Below, one piece after another: positions 43,513-53,455 of a DNA stretch of 64,000 bases. How positions within the stretch are numbered: the stretch's first letter is position 1; every line of letters begins with the position of its first letter. The stretch comes from Phaeovulum sp. (lineage in GTDB: Bacteria; Pseudomonadota; Alphaproteobacteria; Rhodobacterales; Rhodobacteraceae): assembly GCF_030684035.1 (NCBI RefSeq), contig NZ_JAUXPI010000003.1, forward strand, positions 1 through 64,000, in the 5' to 3' direction. Under the pieces are notes generated by a model. That model did no database searches. It was not told the DNA's origin and was given only the letters and a program-made list of their open reading frames with translations. The position numbers and the translations under genes are program-made.

Positions 43513-44469
43513 ATGCGCGACGGTGCCGGGTTTGCCTTTGCCGGATCGGGACTTGATCGGGCGGCAGTCGCGCGTGCCGCGCCCGAAAGGGTTGCGGTGC
43601 TTTTTGCCTCTCCGGGCGCGCAGGTTCTGCCGCTTTGGCGCGGCCGCCCACTTTTTGCAGGGGATGCGCTCGGCTGGCTTGCGCCCGGCCATGCGATTCT
43701 GGCCGATGCCGCTGACGCCCCGATATTTCTGGCAGCCGAGGCCGGGCAGGCATGGTTTGCCCTCGACCTTTCAGACTGGCAGCCCGATCCGCCTGCCGCT
43801 GCGGCTCCGAGCGTTTTTGACGCGGGCGACCAGCGCCACCCGCTTTTGCCCGAGCCATTCGTGTTTGGCGAGTTGCGCAACCGCATGGCAGGCTTGGGTG
43901 CGCGCGAAGGCGAATTGGCGGCGATGGCGCGGGCATTGAGCGAATGGCACCGCTCGCACGGCTATTGCGCGCGCTGCGGTGGCGCGAGCCAGCCCAGCCA
44001 CGCGGGTTGGCAGCGGCATTGCCCGACCTGCAAGGCAGACCATTTTCCGCGCACCGATCCGGTGGTCATCATGCTGGTCACGCGCGGCAACTGCACCTTG
44101 CTCGGGCGCGGCCCCGGCTGGCCTGCGGGCAGCTATTCATGCCTTGCGGGCTTTGTGGAGCCCGGCGAGACCGTCGAGGCGGCGGTGCGCCGCGAGGTGG
44201 CCGAGGAAACCGGTGTCAGGGTGGGCGCGGTGCGCTATGTTACCAGCCAGCCCTGGCCCTTTCCCGCCTCGCTCATGCTCGGCTGCCATGGCGAGGCGCT
44301 GGATACCGATCTGACCTGCGACCCTCTCGAGATCGAGGATGCCCGCTGGGTCTCGCGCGAGGATCTGGCCAAGGTTCTCGCTGGCAGCCACCCGGAAATC
44401 CGTGCGCCACGCCGCGGAGCCATTGCCGCGGATTTGCTGCACCGGTGGCTTGCGGATCGTCTGCATTGA
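43513..44469 (+). CDS. nudC: NADH pyrophosphatase / NAD-cap hydrolase
   Basis: The 318-residue Nudix protein has a four-Cys zinc ribbon (YCARCGG and CPTC). It has a full Nudix box, GFVEPGETVEAAVRREVAEE followed by TG, and the NudC-specific SQPWPFPASLM motif after it. Such enzymes split NADH into NMNH and AMP and remove NAD caps from RNA. ATG 43513 is chosen because GGAGG lies 7 bp upstream, whereas the ATG 6 bp earlier would abut it. It is followed by a START-like gene in the same direction. Confidence 0.92.
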   Translation: MRDGAGFAFAGSGLDRAAVARAAPERVAVLFASPGAQVLPLWRGRPLFAGDALGWLAPGHAILADAADAPIFLAAEAGQAWFALDLSDWQPDPPAAAAPSVFDAGDQRHPLLPEPFVFGELRNRMAGLGAREGELAAMARALSEWHRSHGYCARCGGASQPSHAGWQRHCPTCKADHFPRTDPVVIMLVTRGNCTLLGRGPGWPAGSYSCLAGFVEPGETVEAAVRREVAEETGVRVGAVRYVTSQPWPFPASLMLGCHGEALDTDLTCDPLEIEDARWVSREDLAKVLAGSHPEIRAPRRGAIAADLLHRWLADRLH

Positions 44470-44513
44470 CGGCAGAACGGGCAGCGGCACCGCGCCTATG
44501 GAGGTAACGATTC

Positions 44514-44999
44514 ATGAAATTTTCCAGCCGCGAAGACATTGAGGCCCCGATAGAGCGTGTATTTGCCGCGATGACGGATTTTCAGGCGTTGGAAACGGCG
44601 GCGCTGCGGCGCGGGGTGCAATTGCGCAGGCTTGATGCGCGCGCCGGAACCGGGCCCGGCATGTCGTGGGATATCGGCTTTCGCTATCGCGGCAAGATGC
44701 GGGCTCTGGTCGGCACGGTTTCGGCGCATGAGCCGCCCGAGCGGCTTGCCTTTGACGCCAGCGCGCAGGGTTACGAGGTGACGATGGTATTTTCGCTGCT
44801 GGCCTTGTCGCGCCAGCGCACGCGGATCAGCACCGAAATGGAGGTGCGGCCGCGCAGCCTTCCGGCGCGGCTCTTGCTGCAATCGGCGCGGCTGGGGCGT
44901 GCCGCGCTGGCGCGCCGCTATTCGGACCGGATCCGGCTGATTGCGCTGGAGCTTGAAGACCGCGCCGCGCGTGCGCCAGTAGCCGGCGCTGGCACCTAA
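44514..44999 (+). CDS. SRPBCC/START-like family protein
   Basis: The 161-residue protein has the helix-grip fold pattern of polyketide-cyclase/START-like proteins (SREDIEAPIERVFAAMTDFQ, then RTRISTEMEV). It ends with an Arg- and Ala-rich helix. The ligand and function are unknown. The ORF starts at ATG 44514, 44 bp after nudC. Its 3' end overlaps the convergent prephenate dehydratase gene by 4 bp. Confidence 0.7.
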   Translation: MKFSSREDIEAPIERVFAAMTDFQALETAALRRGVQLRRLDARAGTGPGMSWDIGFRYRGKMRALVGTVSAHEPPERLAFDASAQGYEVTMVFSLLALSRQRTRISTEMEVRPRSLPARLLLQSARLGRAALARRYSDRIRLIALELEDRAARAPVAGAGT

Positions 45000-45844
45000 T
45001 AGCGGCGCGGATCGGCCGGATAGACGCCGAGGAGTGCCATCGACGAGGTGAAATAGCCCAGTTCGTCAAGCGCCAGCCGCACATTGTGGTCATCCGGGTG
45101 GCCTTCGATGTCTGCATAGAACTGGGTGGCGGTGAAGGTGCCGTCAACCATGTAGCTTTCCAGCTTGGTCATGTTGATGCCATTGGTCGCAAAGCCGCCC
45201 ATCGCCTTGTAGAGCGCCGCCGGAATGTTGCGCACGCGGAACACGAAGGTGGTCATCATCGGCCCGGTGCCGCGCCGGGTCAGGTTCGGCTCGCGCGACA
45301 TGATGAGAAAGCGCGTGGTGTTGTGTTCGCGGTCCTCGATGTGGCGGGCGAGCAGATCGAGGCCGTAGATCTCGCCTGCAAGCTCGCTGGCGAGCGCGGC
45401 CAGTTTCGCGTCGCCGCGCTCGGCGACAAGCTTGGCCGAACCCGCGGTATCGGCCCCGGTGACCGGGCGCAGGCCGTGACGGCGCAGAAAGTCGCGGCAC
45501 TGGCCAAGCAGCACGGTGTGACTCATTGCCGCTTCCACGTCTTCGATCCGGGTGCCGGGAACCGCCAGAAGGTTGATGTGCACGCGCACGAAGGCTTCTT
45601 CAATGATGTGCAGACCGCTTTCGGGAAGCAGGTGGTGAATGTCGGCCACGCGCCCCGCAGTCGAGTTCTCGACAGGTAGCATGGCAAGGTCTGCATTGCC
45701 TTTTCGCACCATCTCGATAGCGTCTTCGAAGGTTGCGCAGGGCACCGCTTCCATGTTCGGGCGGGCTTCGCGGCAGGCCTGGTGCGAGTAGGCACCGGGT
45801 TCGCCCTGAAAGGCAATGCGACCGGTCTGGCGGTTCAGCGTCAT
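44996..45844 (-). CDS. pheA: Prephenate dehydratase
   Basis: The 282-residue protein has the dehydratase domain (IAFQGEPGAYSHQA, LPVENSTAGRV, NTTRF with the catalytic Thr) followed by an ACT domain with GINMTKLESYM. It converts prephenate to phenylpyruvate in phenylalanine synthesis, and Phe binding to the ACT domain should give feedback inhibition. No chorismate mutase domain is fused. ATG 45844 is chosen because the upstream extension lies in the intergenic region. The gene is divergent from the cytochrome c gene. Confidence 0.93.
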   Translation of the reverse strand: MTLNRQTGRIAFQGEPGAYSHQACREARPNMEAVPCATFEDAIEMVRKGNADLAMLPVENSTAGRVADIHHLLPESGLHIIEEAFVRVHINLLAVPGTRIEDVEAAMSHTVLLGQCRDFLRRHGLRPVTGADTAGSAKLVAERGDAKLAALASELAGEIYGLDLLARHIEDREHNTTRFLIMSREPNLTRRGTGPMMTTFVFRVRNIPAALYKAMGGFATNGINMTKLESYMVDGTFTATQFYADIEGHPDDHNVRLALDELGYFTSSMALLGVYPADPRRY

Positions 45845-45972
45845 GCGGGTTTCCTCGTGGCTCCGGGGCGATCTGGCGCGGTCACATCTGCGCCTGCGGC
45901 TAACTATACCTTGAAAACTGGCAGGGGAAGCGGTTAGAAGCCCGATCAGACATTCCACGCGGGGGGAACGAC

Positions 45973-47499
45973 ATGTTCAACATGATGAATTGGATCAAGC
46001 TGGCCGGTGCGACGATCGCATCGCTGCTTGTGTTTCTTTTGGGCAGCTGGGCGGCGAACACGATTTACAGCACCGGTACGGGTGCGGAGGTGGCGCATGC
46101 TCCGGCAACGGCACCAGCGGCCACAGCGCCCGCTGCTACTGCTCCCGCCGCCGCTGCCCCCGCGGCCGTGGTTGCAGCGACAGCACCCGCCGCCGCGGCA
46201 GCGGCCTTTGAGCCGCCCGCGCTTTCCGCGCCCGTGGCCGACCAGATTGCCGCCGCCGACCTCGCCGCTGGCGAAAAGGTCTGGCTGAAATGCAAGGCCT
46301 GCCACAGGCTTGACGGCAAGAACGGCGTTGGCCCGGCGCTGAACGGCATCTTTGGCCGCGTCACCGGTTCTGTCGAGGGCTTCAAGTATTCGGATGCGAA
46401 CAAGAATGCGCATGTCACCTGGACCCCCGAGGTGATGAACGACTACCTGTCGAACCCCAAGACCTACATGCCCGGCAACAAGATGACCTTCGTTGGTCTG
46501 CCGCTCGAGGCTGACCGCATCAACGTGATAGCATGGCTGATGGCAAATGGTGGCGCTGCCGATGGTGCGGTTCCCGCCGCTGCTGCGCCGACCGCCGAAC
46601 CCGCCGCATCGGCACCAGCAGCCGAGGCCGCTGCTGCGGCACCCGCGCTGGTGCCGATCGAAAGCGCCGACGGTGCCACGCTGGTGGCGCGCCTTGCCAG
46701 CGCCGATGTCGCGGCAGGTGGGGCGATCTTTGAACAATGCGCCGCCTGCCACAAGCTTGACGGCACCAACTCGGTCGGCCCCTACCTGAACGGCGTGCTC
46801 GGACGCGCCACCGCGCAGGCCGAAGGCTATGCCTATTCGGAAGCCAACAAGGCCGCGAACCAGACCTGGACCGCCTCGACGATCTACCGCTATCTGGTTG
46901 ATCCGCAATCGGTGCTGCCGGGCACAGCGATGACCTTTGCCGGCCTGCCCAACGATCAGGACCGCATCAACGTGATCGCCTGGTTGCTGTCGAACGGCGG
47001 CGTCGCCGAGAAGGACCTGCAATCGGCCCAGGATGCGCTGGCGCTGGGTGCAGCACAGGCCGCAGCAGCTGCGACTGTGCCCGCCGTTGCCGAAGTGCCA
47101 GCACCCACTGCCGCTGCTCCTGCGGCCACCGAAGCGGTTGCTGCCCCGGCCGCCGCGGCTGGCGGTGAGGCCCCGATTGCCGAGCGTCTTGCGACCGCAG
47201 ATCTGGAAGCCGGCTCGAAGGTCTTTGCCAAATGCAAGGCCTGCCACAAGCTCGATGGCAAGAACGCCGTAGGCCCGCATCTCGATGGGCTGTTCGGGCG
47301 GGTGTCGGGTGCCGTCGAGGGCTACAAATACTCCGACGCCAACAAGGCCGCCGGGGTGACCTGGACGGTCGAAGTGCTCGACGCCTATCTGGCCGACCCG
47401 AAAGCCTACATGCCCGGCAACAAGATGACCTTCGTCGGTTTGCCGAAGCCTGAAGACCGCGCCAACGTGATCGCCTGGCTGCAGGCAAACGGCGGCTGA
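45973..47499 (+). CDS. Membrane-anchored triple-domain cytochrome c
   Basis: The 508-residue protein has an N-terminal uncleaved anchor (IASLLVFLLGSWAANTI) followed by three class I cytochrome c domains joined by Ala/Pro-rich linkers. The haem motifs are CKACH at 107, CAACH at 256 and CKACH at 421. Each domain has a later Met ligand, in MPGNKMTF (domains 1 and 3) or LPGTAMTF (domain 2). Domains 1 and 3 are more alike than either is to domain 2. It should sit on the periplasmic face of the membrane and carry electrons, for example from the bc1 complex to oxidases. A single-domain CycM-type cytochrome is the usual family form. Confidence 0.92.
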   Translation: MFNMMNWIKLAGATIASLLVFLLGSWAANTIYSTGTGAEVAHAPATAPAATAPAATAPAAAAPAAVVAATAPAAAAAAFEPPALSAPVADQIAAADLAAGEKVWLKCKACHRLDGKNGVGPALNGIFGRVTGSVEGFKYSDANKNAHVTWTPEVMNDYLSNPKTYMPGNKMTFVGLPLEADRINVIAWLMANGGAADGAVPAAAAPTAEPAASAPAAEAAAAAPALVPIESADGATLVARLASADVAAGGAIFEQCAACHKLDGTNSVGPYLNGVLGRATAQAEGYAYSEANKAANQTWTASTIYRYLVDPQSVLPGTAMTFAGLPNDQDRINVIAWLLSNGGVAEKDLQSAQDALALGAAQAAAAATVPAVAEVPAPTAAAPAATEAVAAPAAAAGGEAPIAERLATADLEAGSKVFAKCKACHKLDGKNAVGPHLDGLFGRVSGAVEGYKYSDANKAAGVTWTVEVLDAYLADPKAYMPGNKMTFVGLPKPEDRANVIAWLQANGG

Positions 47500-47525
47500 A
47501 GCGGCTGCGGCGGAACAAAACCCGC

Positions 47526-47553
47526 AAAGGCCGCGCCCTCGGGTGCGGCCTTT
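47526..47553 (+). terminator. Intrinsic terminator after the cytochrome c gene
   Basis: AAAGGCCGC pairs perfectly with GCGGCCTTT around a 10-nt loop, 27 bp after the stop. The T-run at the 3' end of the stem and the later CATTTT make a good intrinsic terminator. Confidence 0.82.
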
Positions 47554-47663
47554 CGCATTTTCAAGGCCTTCTCACGCATTCGCGCCTTGATGCGAAGCCC
47601 CTCTGGCCGTTACCTTGGCCAGAGGGGTGCCCCGTGCGGGCGCGGCAATCTGGAGGGATGGCG

Positions 47664-49544
47664 ATGGCGAAGGTGGCAGTTCGGCGTTCGGCAAGACCGA
47701 TCGATCTTGCGGCGGCTACGCTTTTGGCGGCGGCGCTCTGGCTGGTGCTGGCGCTCGGTGCGATGGCGCAGGTATCGACGATCCGCTCGCACGGGATTTC
47801 GACCTTTGGCGATCTCAAATATGGCCCGGATTACGCGCATCTCGATTACGTCAACCCGAATGCGCCCAAGGGTGGCGAAATCTCGATCTGGGCATCGGGT
47901 GGGTTTGACAGCTACAATCCCTACTCGATCAAGGGCCGCGCCGCGGCGCTTTCCTCGGCACCGCTCGAGTCGCTGCTGACCGGCACCTCGGACGAAATCG
48001 GTTCGGCCTACGGGCTTCTGGCCGAAAGCATGGAATACCCCGAAAGCCGCGACTGGGTGATTTTCACCCTGCGCGCCGAAGCGCGCTTTTCCGATGGCTC
48101 GCCACTGACCGCCGAAGACGTGCTGTTTTCCTATGAGCTTTTGCGCGACAAGGGCCTGTCGAGTTTTCGCGGGGTGATCAGCCAGATGATCGCCGGGGCA
48201 GAGGTGCTCGACCCCTTGCACATCAAATTCACCTTCATGCCCGACTTCCCGCGCCGTGACGTGATTCAGGCTGCGGGTGGGTTGCCGGTGTTTTCCAAGG
48301 CGGAATTCACCTCCAGCGGGCGCGACTTGCAGGAAACCTCGAATATTCCTTATATCGGCTCCGGTCCCTACGTTTTCGACAGCGCCGACGAGGGGCGGCG
48401 CGTGGTCTGGCGGCGCAACCCCGACTACTGGGGGCAGAACCTTCCGATCAACATCGGCCGCAACAACTTCGACCGCATTCGCATCGAGTATTTTGCCGAT
48501 TACGAGGCCGCGTTCGAGGGCTTCAAGGCGGGTGCCTATACTTTCCGCAACGAAGCATCTTCGCTGATCTGGGCGACACGCTACAACTTTCCCGCGCTCA
48601 ACAACGGCTGGGTGGTCAAGCGCGAATTGCCGAATGGCAATATCGGCAGCGGCCAGAGCTTCGTGCTCAACCTGCGCCGCGAGAAGTTCCAGGATCCGCG
48701 CGTGCGCGAAGCGCTGGGGTTGATGTTCAACTTCGAATGGTCAAATGAAACGCTGTTCTACGGGATCTATGCGCGCACCACCTCGTTTTGGGACAACAGC
48801 GAACTGGCCGCAAGCGGCACCCCGTCGCCCGAAGAGCTGGCGCTTTTGACCCCGCTCGCTGACCAGTTGCCGCCCGGCGTGCTGACCGATCCGGCGGTGC
48901 TGCCGCCAACCTCGGGTGCCAACCAGCTTGACCGCGCCAACATGCGGCTTGCCGCAGCGCTTCTCGATGAAGCGGGCTGGGCGGTGGGTGCCGATGGCAT
49001 GCGCCGCAATGCCAGGGGCGAAACGCTGGTGGTCGAGTTCCTGAACGAAAGCCAGAGCTTTGACCGGGTGATCAACCCCTATGTGGAGAACTTGCGCGCG
49101 ATTGGCGTTGATGCGGTCCACAACCGGGTGGATGACGCCCAGATGACCTCGCGCGAGCGCAGCCACGATTTCGACATCGTCACCGATCAGTTGGGGCAGG
49201 ATTACATCCCTGGCTCGGGCCTGCAACAATACTTCGGTTCGGCCAGCACCGAAGACGCTTTCAACACCATGGGTCTGCAAAGCCCGGCGGTCGATGCGCT
49301 GATCTCCAATATCGAGGCAGCCGATACCCGTGCGGAAATGACGGTTGCGGTGCAAGCGCTCGACCGGGTGCTGCGCGCCTACCGCTTCTGGGTGCCGCAA
49401 TGGTTCAAGGATTCGCATACGGTTGCCTATTTCGACATGTATGAACACCCCGAGACCTTGCCGCCCTATTCGCTGGGCGAGTTGGATTTCTGGTGGGTAA
49501 ACGCCGAAAAGGCCGCAACACTGAAAGCCGCCGGCGCGTTCTGA
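47664..49544 (+). CDS. yejA: Peptide/microcin C-type ABC transporter binding protein
   Basis: The 626-residue protein has an Ala-rich signal sequence (LLAAALWLVLALGAMAQ) and an SBP_bac_5 domain (HLDYVNPNAPKGGE, SYNPYSIKG, RFSDGSPLTAEDVLFSYELL). The best match by eye is YejA. GGAGGG lies 6 bp before ATG 47664; the ATG 6 bp earlier would sit on top of it. It is the first gene of yejABEF. In other bacteria this transporter imports oligopeptides and peptide antibiotics such as microcin C. Confidence 0.88.
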   Translation: MAKVAVRRSARPIDLAAATLLAAALWLVLALGAMAQVSTIRSHGISTFGDLKYGPDYAHLDYVNPNAPKGGEISIWASGGFDSYNPYSIKGRAAALSSAPLESLLTGTSDEIGSAYGLLAESMEYPESRDWVIFTLRAEARFSDGSPLTAEDVLFSYELLRDKGLSSFRGVISQMIAGAEVLDPLHIKFTFMPDFPRRDVIQAAGGLPVFSKAEFTSSGRDLQETSNIPYIGSGPYVFDSADEGRRVVWRRNPDYWGQNLPINIGRNNFDRIRIEYFADYEAAFEGFKAGAYTFRNEASSLIWATRYNFPALNNGWVVKRELPNGNIGSGQSFVLNLRREKFQDPRVREALGLMFNFEWSNETLFYGIYARTTSFWDNSELAASGTPSPEELALLTPLADQLPPGVLTDPAVLPPTSGANQLDRANMRLAAALLDEAGWAVGADGMRRNARGETLVVEFLNESQSFDRVINPYVENLRAIGVDAVHNRVDDAQMTSRERSHDFDIVTDQLGQDYIPGSGLQQYFGSASTEDAFNTMGLQSPAVDALISNIEAADTRAEMTVAVQALDRVLRAYRFWVPQWFKDSHTVAYFDMYEHPETLPPYSLGELDFWWVNAEKAATLKAAGAF

Positions 49545-49578
49545 CGCGGGCAAATAGGGCAGGGGCGTAACACGAGGC

Positions 49579-50739
49579 ATGGGCGCCTATATCCTCAGGC
49601 GGTTGCTGTTGATCGTCCCGACGTTGTTCGGGATCATGCTGATCAACTTCGCGCTGACCCAGTTCGTGCCGGGTGGCCCGATCGAGCAGATCATCGCCCA
49701 GATGGAGGGCGAGGGCGACGTGTTCCGCAACATCTCTGGCGGCGGCGACGCGGGCGCACAGGACACCGGCGGCCTCGGCAATGAAGAACGTTACCGCGGC
49801 GCGCGCGGCCTGCCGCCGGAAATGCTCGATGCGCTTGAAGTGCAGATGGGATTTGCGCGCATCGTCTGCGACGCCGGGCATGTTGGCGAGCCGAACCTCA
49901 AGTCTGCCGATTGCCGCAAGGAAAAGATTTCGGCGGTGCGGCAGTTCTTCATCATGATGGGCAATTACCTGCGCTTCGACTTTGGCGAGAGCTTCTTTCA
50001 CTCGACCTCGGTGATTGGCCTCGTGCTCGACAAGATGCCGGTGTCGATCACGCTGGGGCTTTGGTCAACGCTGCTGGCCTATTTCATCTCGATCCCGCTT
50101 GGCATCCGCAAGGCGGTGCGCGATGGCACCGCGTTTGACACCTGGACCTCGGGCGCGATCATCGTGGGTTACGCGATCCCCGGTTTTCTGTTCGCGGTCT
50201 TGCTGATGGTGCTGTTCGCCGGTGGCAGTTACTGGAAGATCTTCCCGCTGCGGGGGCTGACCAGCGAGAATTGGGGCGAATTGAGCATGATCGGCAAGGC
50301 GCTCGACTACCTCTGGCACATCACGCTGCCGGTGGTCGCCTCGACGATTTCCAGTTTTGCCACGCTGACCCTGCTCACCAAGAACAGCTTTCTCGACGAG
50401 ATTAACAAGCAATATGTCGTAACCGCGCGGGCCAAGGGCCAGACCGAGCGCCGCGTGCTTTACGGGCATGTCTTCCGCAACGCCATGCTGATTGTCATTG
50501 CCGGGTTTCCCTCGCTGTTCCTCGGTGTGTTCTTCGGCGCGTCGATCCTGATCGAAACGATCTTTTCGCTCGATGGCCTCGGGCGGCTCGGGTTCGAGGC
50601 GGCGGTGGCGCGGAACTATCCGGTCATTTTCGGCACGCTCTATTTCTTCGGGCTGATCGGGCTTCTGGTCGGCATCCTCTCGGACCTGATGTATGTCTTT
50701 GTCGATCCGCGCATCGATTTTGAACGGAGGGCCGGGTGA
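49579..50739 (+). CDS. yejB: Peptide ABC transporter permease
   Basis: The 386-residue permease starts with a membrane helix (LLIVPTLFGIMLINFAL) typical of DppB-type proteins. It has a large periplasmic insertion at about residues 50-115, with a Cys pair (IVCDAG and ADCRK), that is characteristic of YejB. The EAA-like cytoplasmic loop (NKQYVVTARAKGQTERRVLYGHVFRNAM) that docks the ATPase is present near residue 275. It overlaps the next gene by 4 bp (GTGA). Confidence 0.9.
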   Translation: MGAYILRRLLLIVPTLFGIMLINFALTQFVPGGPIEQIIAQMEGEGDVFRNISGGGDAGAQDTGGLGNEERYRGARGLPPEMLDALEVQMGFARIVCDAGHVGEPNLKSADCRKEKISAVRQFFIMMGNYLRFDFGESFFHSTSVIGLVLDKMPVSITLGLWSTLLAYFISIPLGIRKAVRDGTAFDTWTSGAIIVGYAIPGFLFAVLLMVLFAGGSYWKIFPLRGLTSENWGELSMIGKALDYLWHITLPVVASTISSFATLTLLTKNSFLDEINKQYVVTARAKGQTERRVLYGHVFRNAMLIVIAGFPSLFLGVFFGASILIETIFSLDGLGRLGFEAAVARNYPVIFGTLYFFGLIGLLVGILSDLMYVFVDPRIDFERRAG

Positions 50740-51839
50740 AGCTTTCGCCTCTCAACGCCCGCCGCTGGCGGAATTTCAAATCGAACCGCCGGGCGTTCTG
50801 GTCGCTCTGGATATTTCTTGCGGCCTTCGGCTTGTCGCTCTTGGCCGAGGTCATTGCCAACGACAAGCCGATGCTGGTGAGCTACCGGGGCGAGTTCTAC
50901 TTTCCCGCCTACCGCTTCTACCCCGAAACCGCATTTGGCGGCGATTTCCGCACCCAGGCGATATACCGCGACCCGGCGGTGCAATGCCTGATCGTTTCGG
51001 GCGGGCGGCAGGAATGCTGGGACGACCCCGCGGGCGTGACCGCAGAGGCAAGAACCGGCATGGTGGCAGGCGAGGCGGTAGAGCGCGGCTGGATCATCTG
51101 GCCGCTGATCCGCTACCATTACCGCACCATCAACAACGTCGGTTCCGCACCATCGGCACCCGATGCCAGGCACTGGCTCGGCACCGATGACACCGCGCGC
51201 GATGTCACGGCGCGGGTGATCTACGGCTTTCGCACCTCGGTGCTGTTCGCGCTGATCGTGACCGGCATATCCTCGGTGCTGGGCATCGCGGCGGGGGCGG
51301 TGCAGGGCTATTTCGGCGGCCGCACCGACCTCATATTCCAGCGCGCGCTGGAAATCTGGGGCTCGACGCCCTCGCTTTATGTCATCATCATCCTGTTCGC
51401 GATCCTCGGACGCAGTTTCTGGCTTCTGGTGTTCGTCTCGATCCTGTTCGGCTGGCCGGCGCTGACCGGCGTGGTGCGGGCCGAGTTCTTGCGGGCGCGC
51501 AATTTCGAATATGTCCGCGCCGCGCGCGCGCTCGGGGTTACCGACCGGGTCATCATGTTCCGCCACATCCTGCCGAACGCCATGGTCGCAACGCTGACGC
51601 TGATGCCTTTCGTGGTGACCGGCGCAATCTCGGGCCTCGCCTCGCTCGATTACCTTGGGTATGGCCTGCCCTCGTCGGCACCCAGCCTTGGCGAGCTGGC
51701 GCTTCAGGCCAAGCAGAACCTGCAAGCGCCGTGGCTTGGGTTTTCGGCCTTTTTCACCTTTGCGCTGATGCTCTCGCTGCTGGTTTTCATCTTTGAAGGT
51801 GTGCGCGACGCCTTCGACCCGCGAAAGACCTTCAAATGA
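50736..51839 (+). CDS. yejE: Peptide ABC transporter permease
   Basis: The 367-residue permease begins with GTG 50736. It has RRWRNFKSNRRAFWSLWIFL, the usual OppC-type N-terminus, and a periplasmic loop with EFYFPAYRFYPET that is typical of YejE. The docking loop (YVRAARALGVTDRVIMFRHILPNAM) is intact. The 3' end overlaps the ATPase gene by 4 bp (ATGA). Confidence 0.9.
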   Translation: MKLSPLNARRWRNFKSNRRAFWSLWIFLAAFGLSLLAEVIANDKPMLVSYRGEFYFPAYRFYPETAFGGDFRTQAIYRDPAVQCLIVSGGRQECWDDPAGVTAEARTGMVAGEAVERGWIIWPLIRYHYRTINNVGSAPSAPDARHWLGTDDTARDVTARVIYGFRTSVLFALIVTGISSVLGIAAGAVQGYFGGRTDLIFQRALEIWGSTPSLYVIIILFAILGRSFWLLVFVSILFGWPALTGVVRAEFLRARNFEYVRAARALGVTDRVIMFRHILPNAMVATLTLMPFVVTGAISGLASLDYLGYGLPSSAPSLGELALQAKQNLQAPWLGFSAFFTFALMLSLLVFIFEGVRDAFDPRKTFK

Positions 51840-53452
51840 GCGCTGGGCAGACCAGCGTTGGTCAGATGGCAACCGTGCTGGAGGTGAAAGACCTGCGGGT
51901 GAATTTTCGCCAGGACGGGCAAACCATCGGGGCGGTGCGGGGAGCCAGCTTCGCCGTCGGCAAGGGCGAGACGGTGGCGCTGGTGGGCGAGTCCGGCTCT
52001 GGCAAGTCGGTGACGGCGCTGGCGACAGTGGCGCTGCTGCCCGGCAGCGCCGAGGTTTCGGGCTCGATCCGCTATCTGGGGCAGGAAATGGTCGGGGCCA
52101 GCAAGGCCTTGCTGCTGAAGGTGCGCGGCAACGACATCAGCTTCATCTTTCAGGAGCCGATGACCAGCCTGAACCCGCTGCACACGATCGAAAAGCAGCT
52201 TGCCGAAAGCCTTGCGCTGCATCAGGGCCTGCAAGGCGCGGCAGCGCGCGGGCGGATTGTCGAACTGCTGGAAAAGGTCGGCATCGATAACCCCGTGCGG
52301 CGGCTGGCGGATTATCCGCATCAGCTATCGGGCGGTCAGCGGCAGCGGGTGATGATCGCCATGGCGCTGGCGAACGGGCCCGAGCTGCTGATAGCCGACG
52401 AGCCGACGACGGCGCTTGATGTGACGATTCAGGCGCAGATCCTTGAACTTCTGGCCGGGTTGAAGCGCGCCGAAGGCATGAGCCTTTTGTTCATCAGCCA
52501 CGATCTGGGCATCGTGCGCCGCATCGCCGACCGGGTCTGCGTGATGCAGGGCGGCGAGATTGTCGAACAGGGTCCGGTGGCAGAGATATTCGCCAACCCC
52601 CGGCACCCCTACACCCGAAAACTGCTGGCGGCCGAACCGAAGGGCGGCCCCGACCCGGTGCCCGAGGGGGCGGAAGAACTGGTGCGCACCGAGCATCTGA
52701 AAGTCTGGTTCCCGATCCAGCGCGGGCTTTTGCGCCGAACCGTCGGCCATATCAAGGCAGTGAACGATGCCAGCCTGAGCGTGCGTGCGGGCGAGACGCT
52801 GGGGATTGTCGGCGAAAGCGGCTCGGGCAAGACCACCTTGGCGCTGGCGATCATGCGGCTGATCGGTTCCGAGGGACCGGTGGTTTACGCGGGTCAGGAC
52901 ATATCGCGGCTTCCGGCCCGCGCGCTGCGCGGCCTGCGCCGCGACATGCAGATCGTGTTTCAGGACCCGTTCGGAAGCCTGTCACCGCGCATGACCGCCG
53001 AGCAGATCATCGCCGAGGGGCTGACGGTGCATGGCGTCGAACCGGGGCGCAACCGGCGCGACATGGTTGCCGAGGTGATGGTCGAAGTCGGGCTCGACCC
53101 GGCAAGCATGGCGCGCTACCCGCATGAGTTTTCCGGCGGCCAGCGCCAGCGCATCGCCATTGCCCGCGCCATGATCCTGCGGCCGCGGCTGGTGGTGCTT
53201 GATGAGCCGACATCGGCGCTCGACATGACGGTGCAGGTGCAGATCGTCGATCTTTTGCGCGAATTGCAGCGCCGCCACGGGCTGGCCTATCTGTTCATCA
53301 GCCACGATCTGCGCGTGGTCAGGGCGCTTGCGCACAAGGTGATGGTGATGAAGTCGGGGGATGTGGTCGAGGCTGGGCTGGCGGCGGATGTATTCGCCGC
53401 TCCGCGCAGCGCCTACACGCGCGAACTCATGGCAGCGGCGCTTGGGGGGTAG
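51836..53452 (+). CDS. yejF: Peptide ABC transporter ATPase with two ABC domains
   Basis: The 538-residue protein fuses two ABC ATPase domains, as in YejF. The first has GESGSGKSVT, LSGGQRQRV and LLIADEPTTALD. The second has GESGSGKTTL, FSGGQRQRI and LVVLDEPTSALD. Both have a C-terminal oligopeptide-transporter motif (HPYTRKLL, AYTRELM). It energises the YejB-YejE channel. Confidence 0.93.
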   Translation: MSAGQTSVGQMATVLEVKDLRVNFRQDGQTIGAVRGASFAVGKGETVALVGESGSGKSVTALATVALLPGSAEVSGSIRYLGQEMVGASKALLLKVRGNDISFIFQEPMTSLNPLHTIEKQLAESLALHQGLQGAAARGRIVELLEKVGIDNPVRRLADYPHQLSGGQRQRVMIAMALANGPELLIADEPTTALDVTIQAQILELLAGLKRAEGMSLLFISHDLGIVRRIADRVCVMQGGEIVEQGPVAEIFANPRHPYTRKLLAAEPKGGPDPVPEGAEELVRTEHLKVWFPIQRGLLRRTVGHIKAVNDASLSVRAGETLGIVGESGSGKTTLALAIMRLIGSEGPVVYAGQDISRLPARALRGLRRDMQIVFQDPFGSLSPRMTAEQIIAEGLTVHGVEPGRNRRDMVAEVMVEVGLDPASMARYPHEFSGGQRQRIAIARAMILRPRLVVLDEPTSALDMTVQVQIVDLLRELQRRHGLAYLFISHDLRVVRALAHKVMVMKSGDVVEAGLAADVFAAPRSAYTRELMAAALGG

Positions 53453-53455
53453 TCG

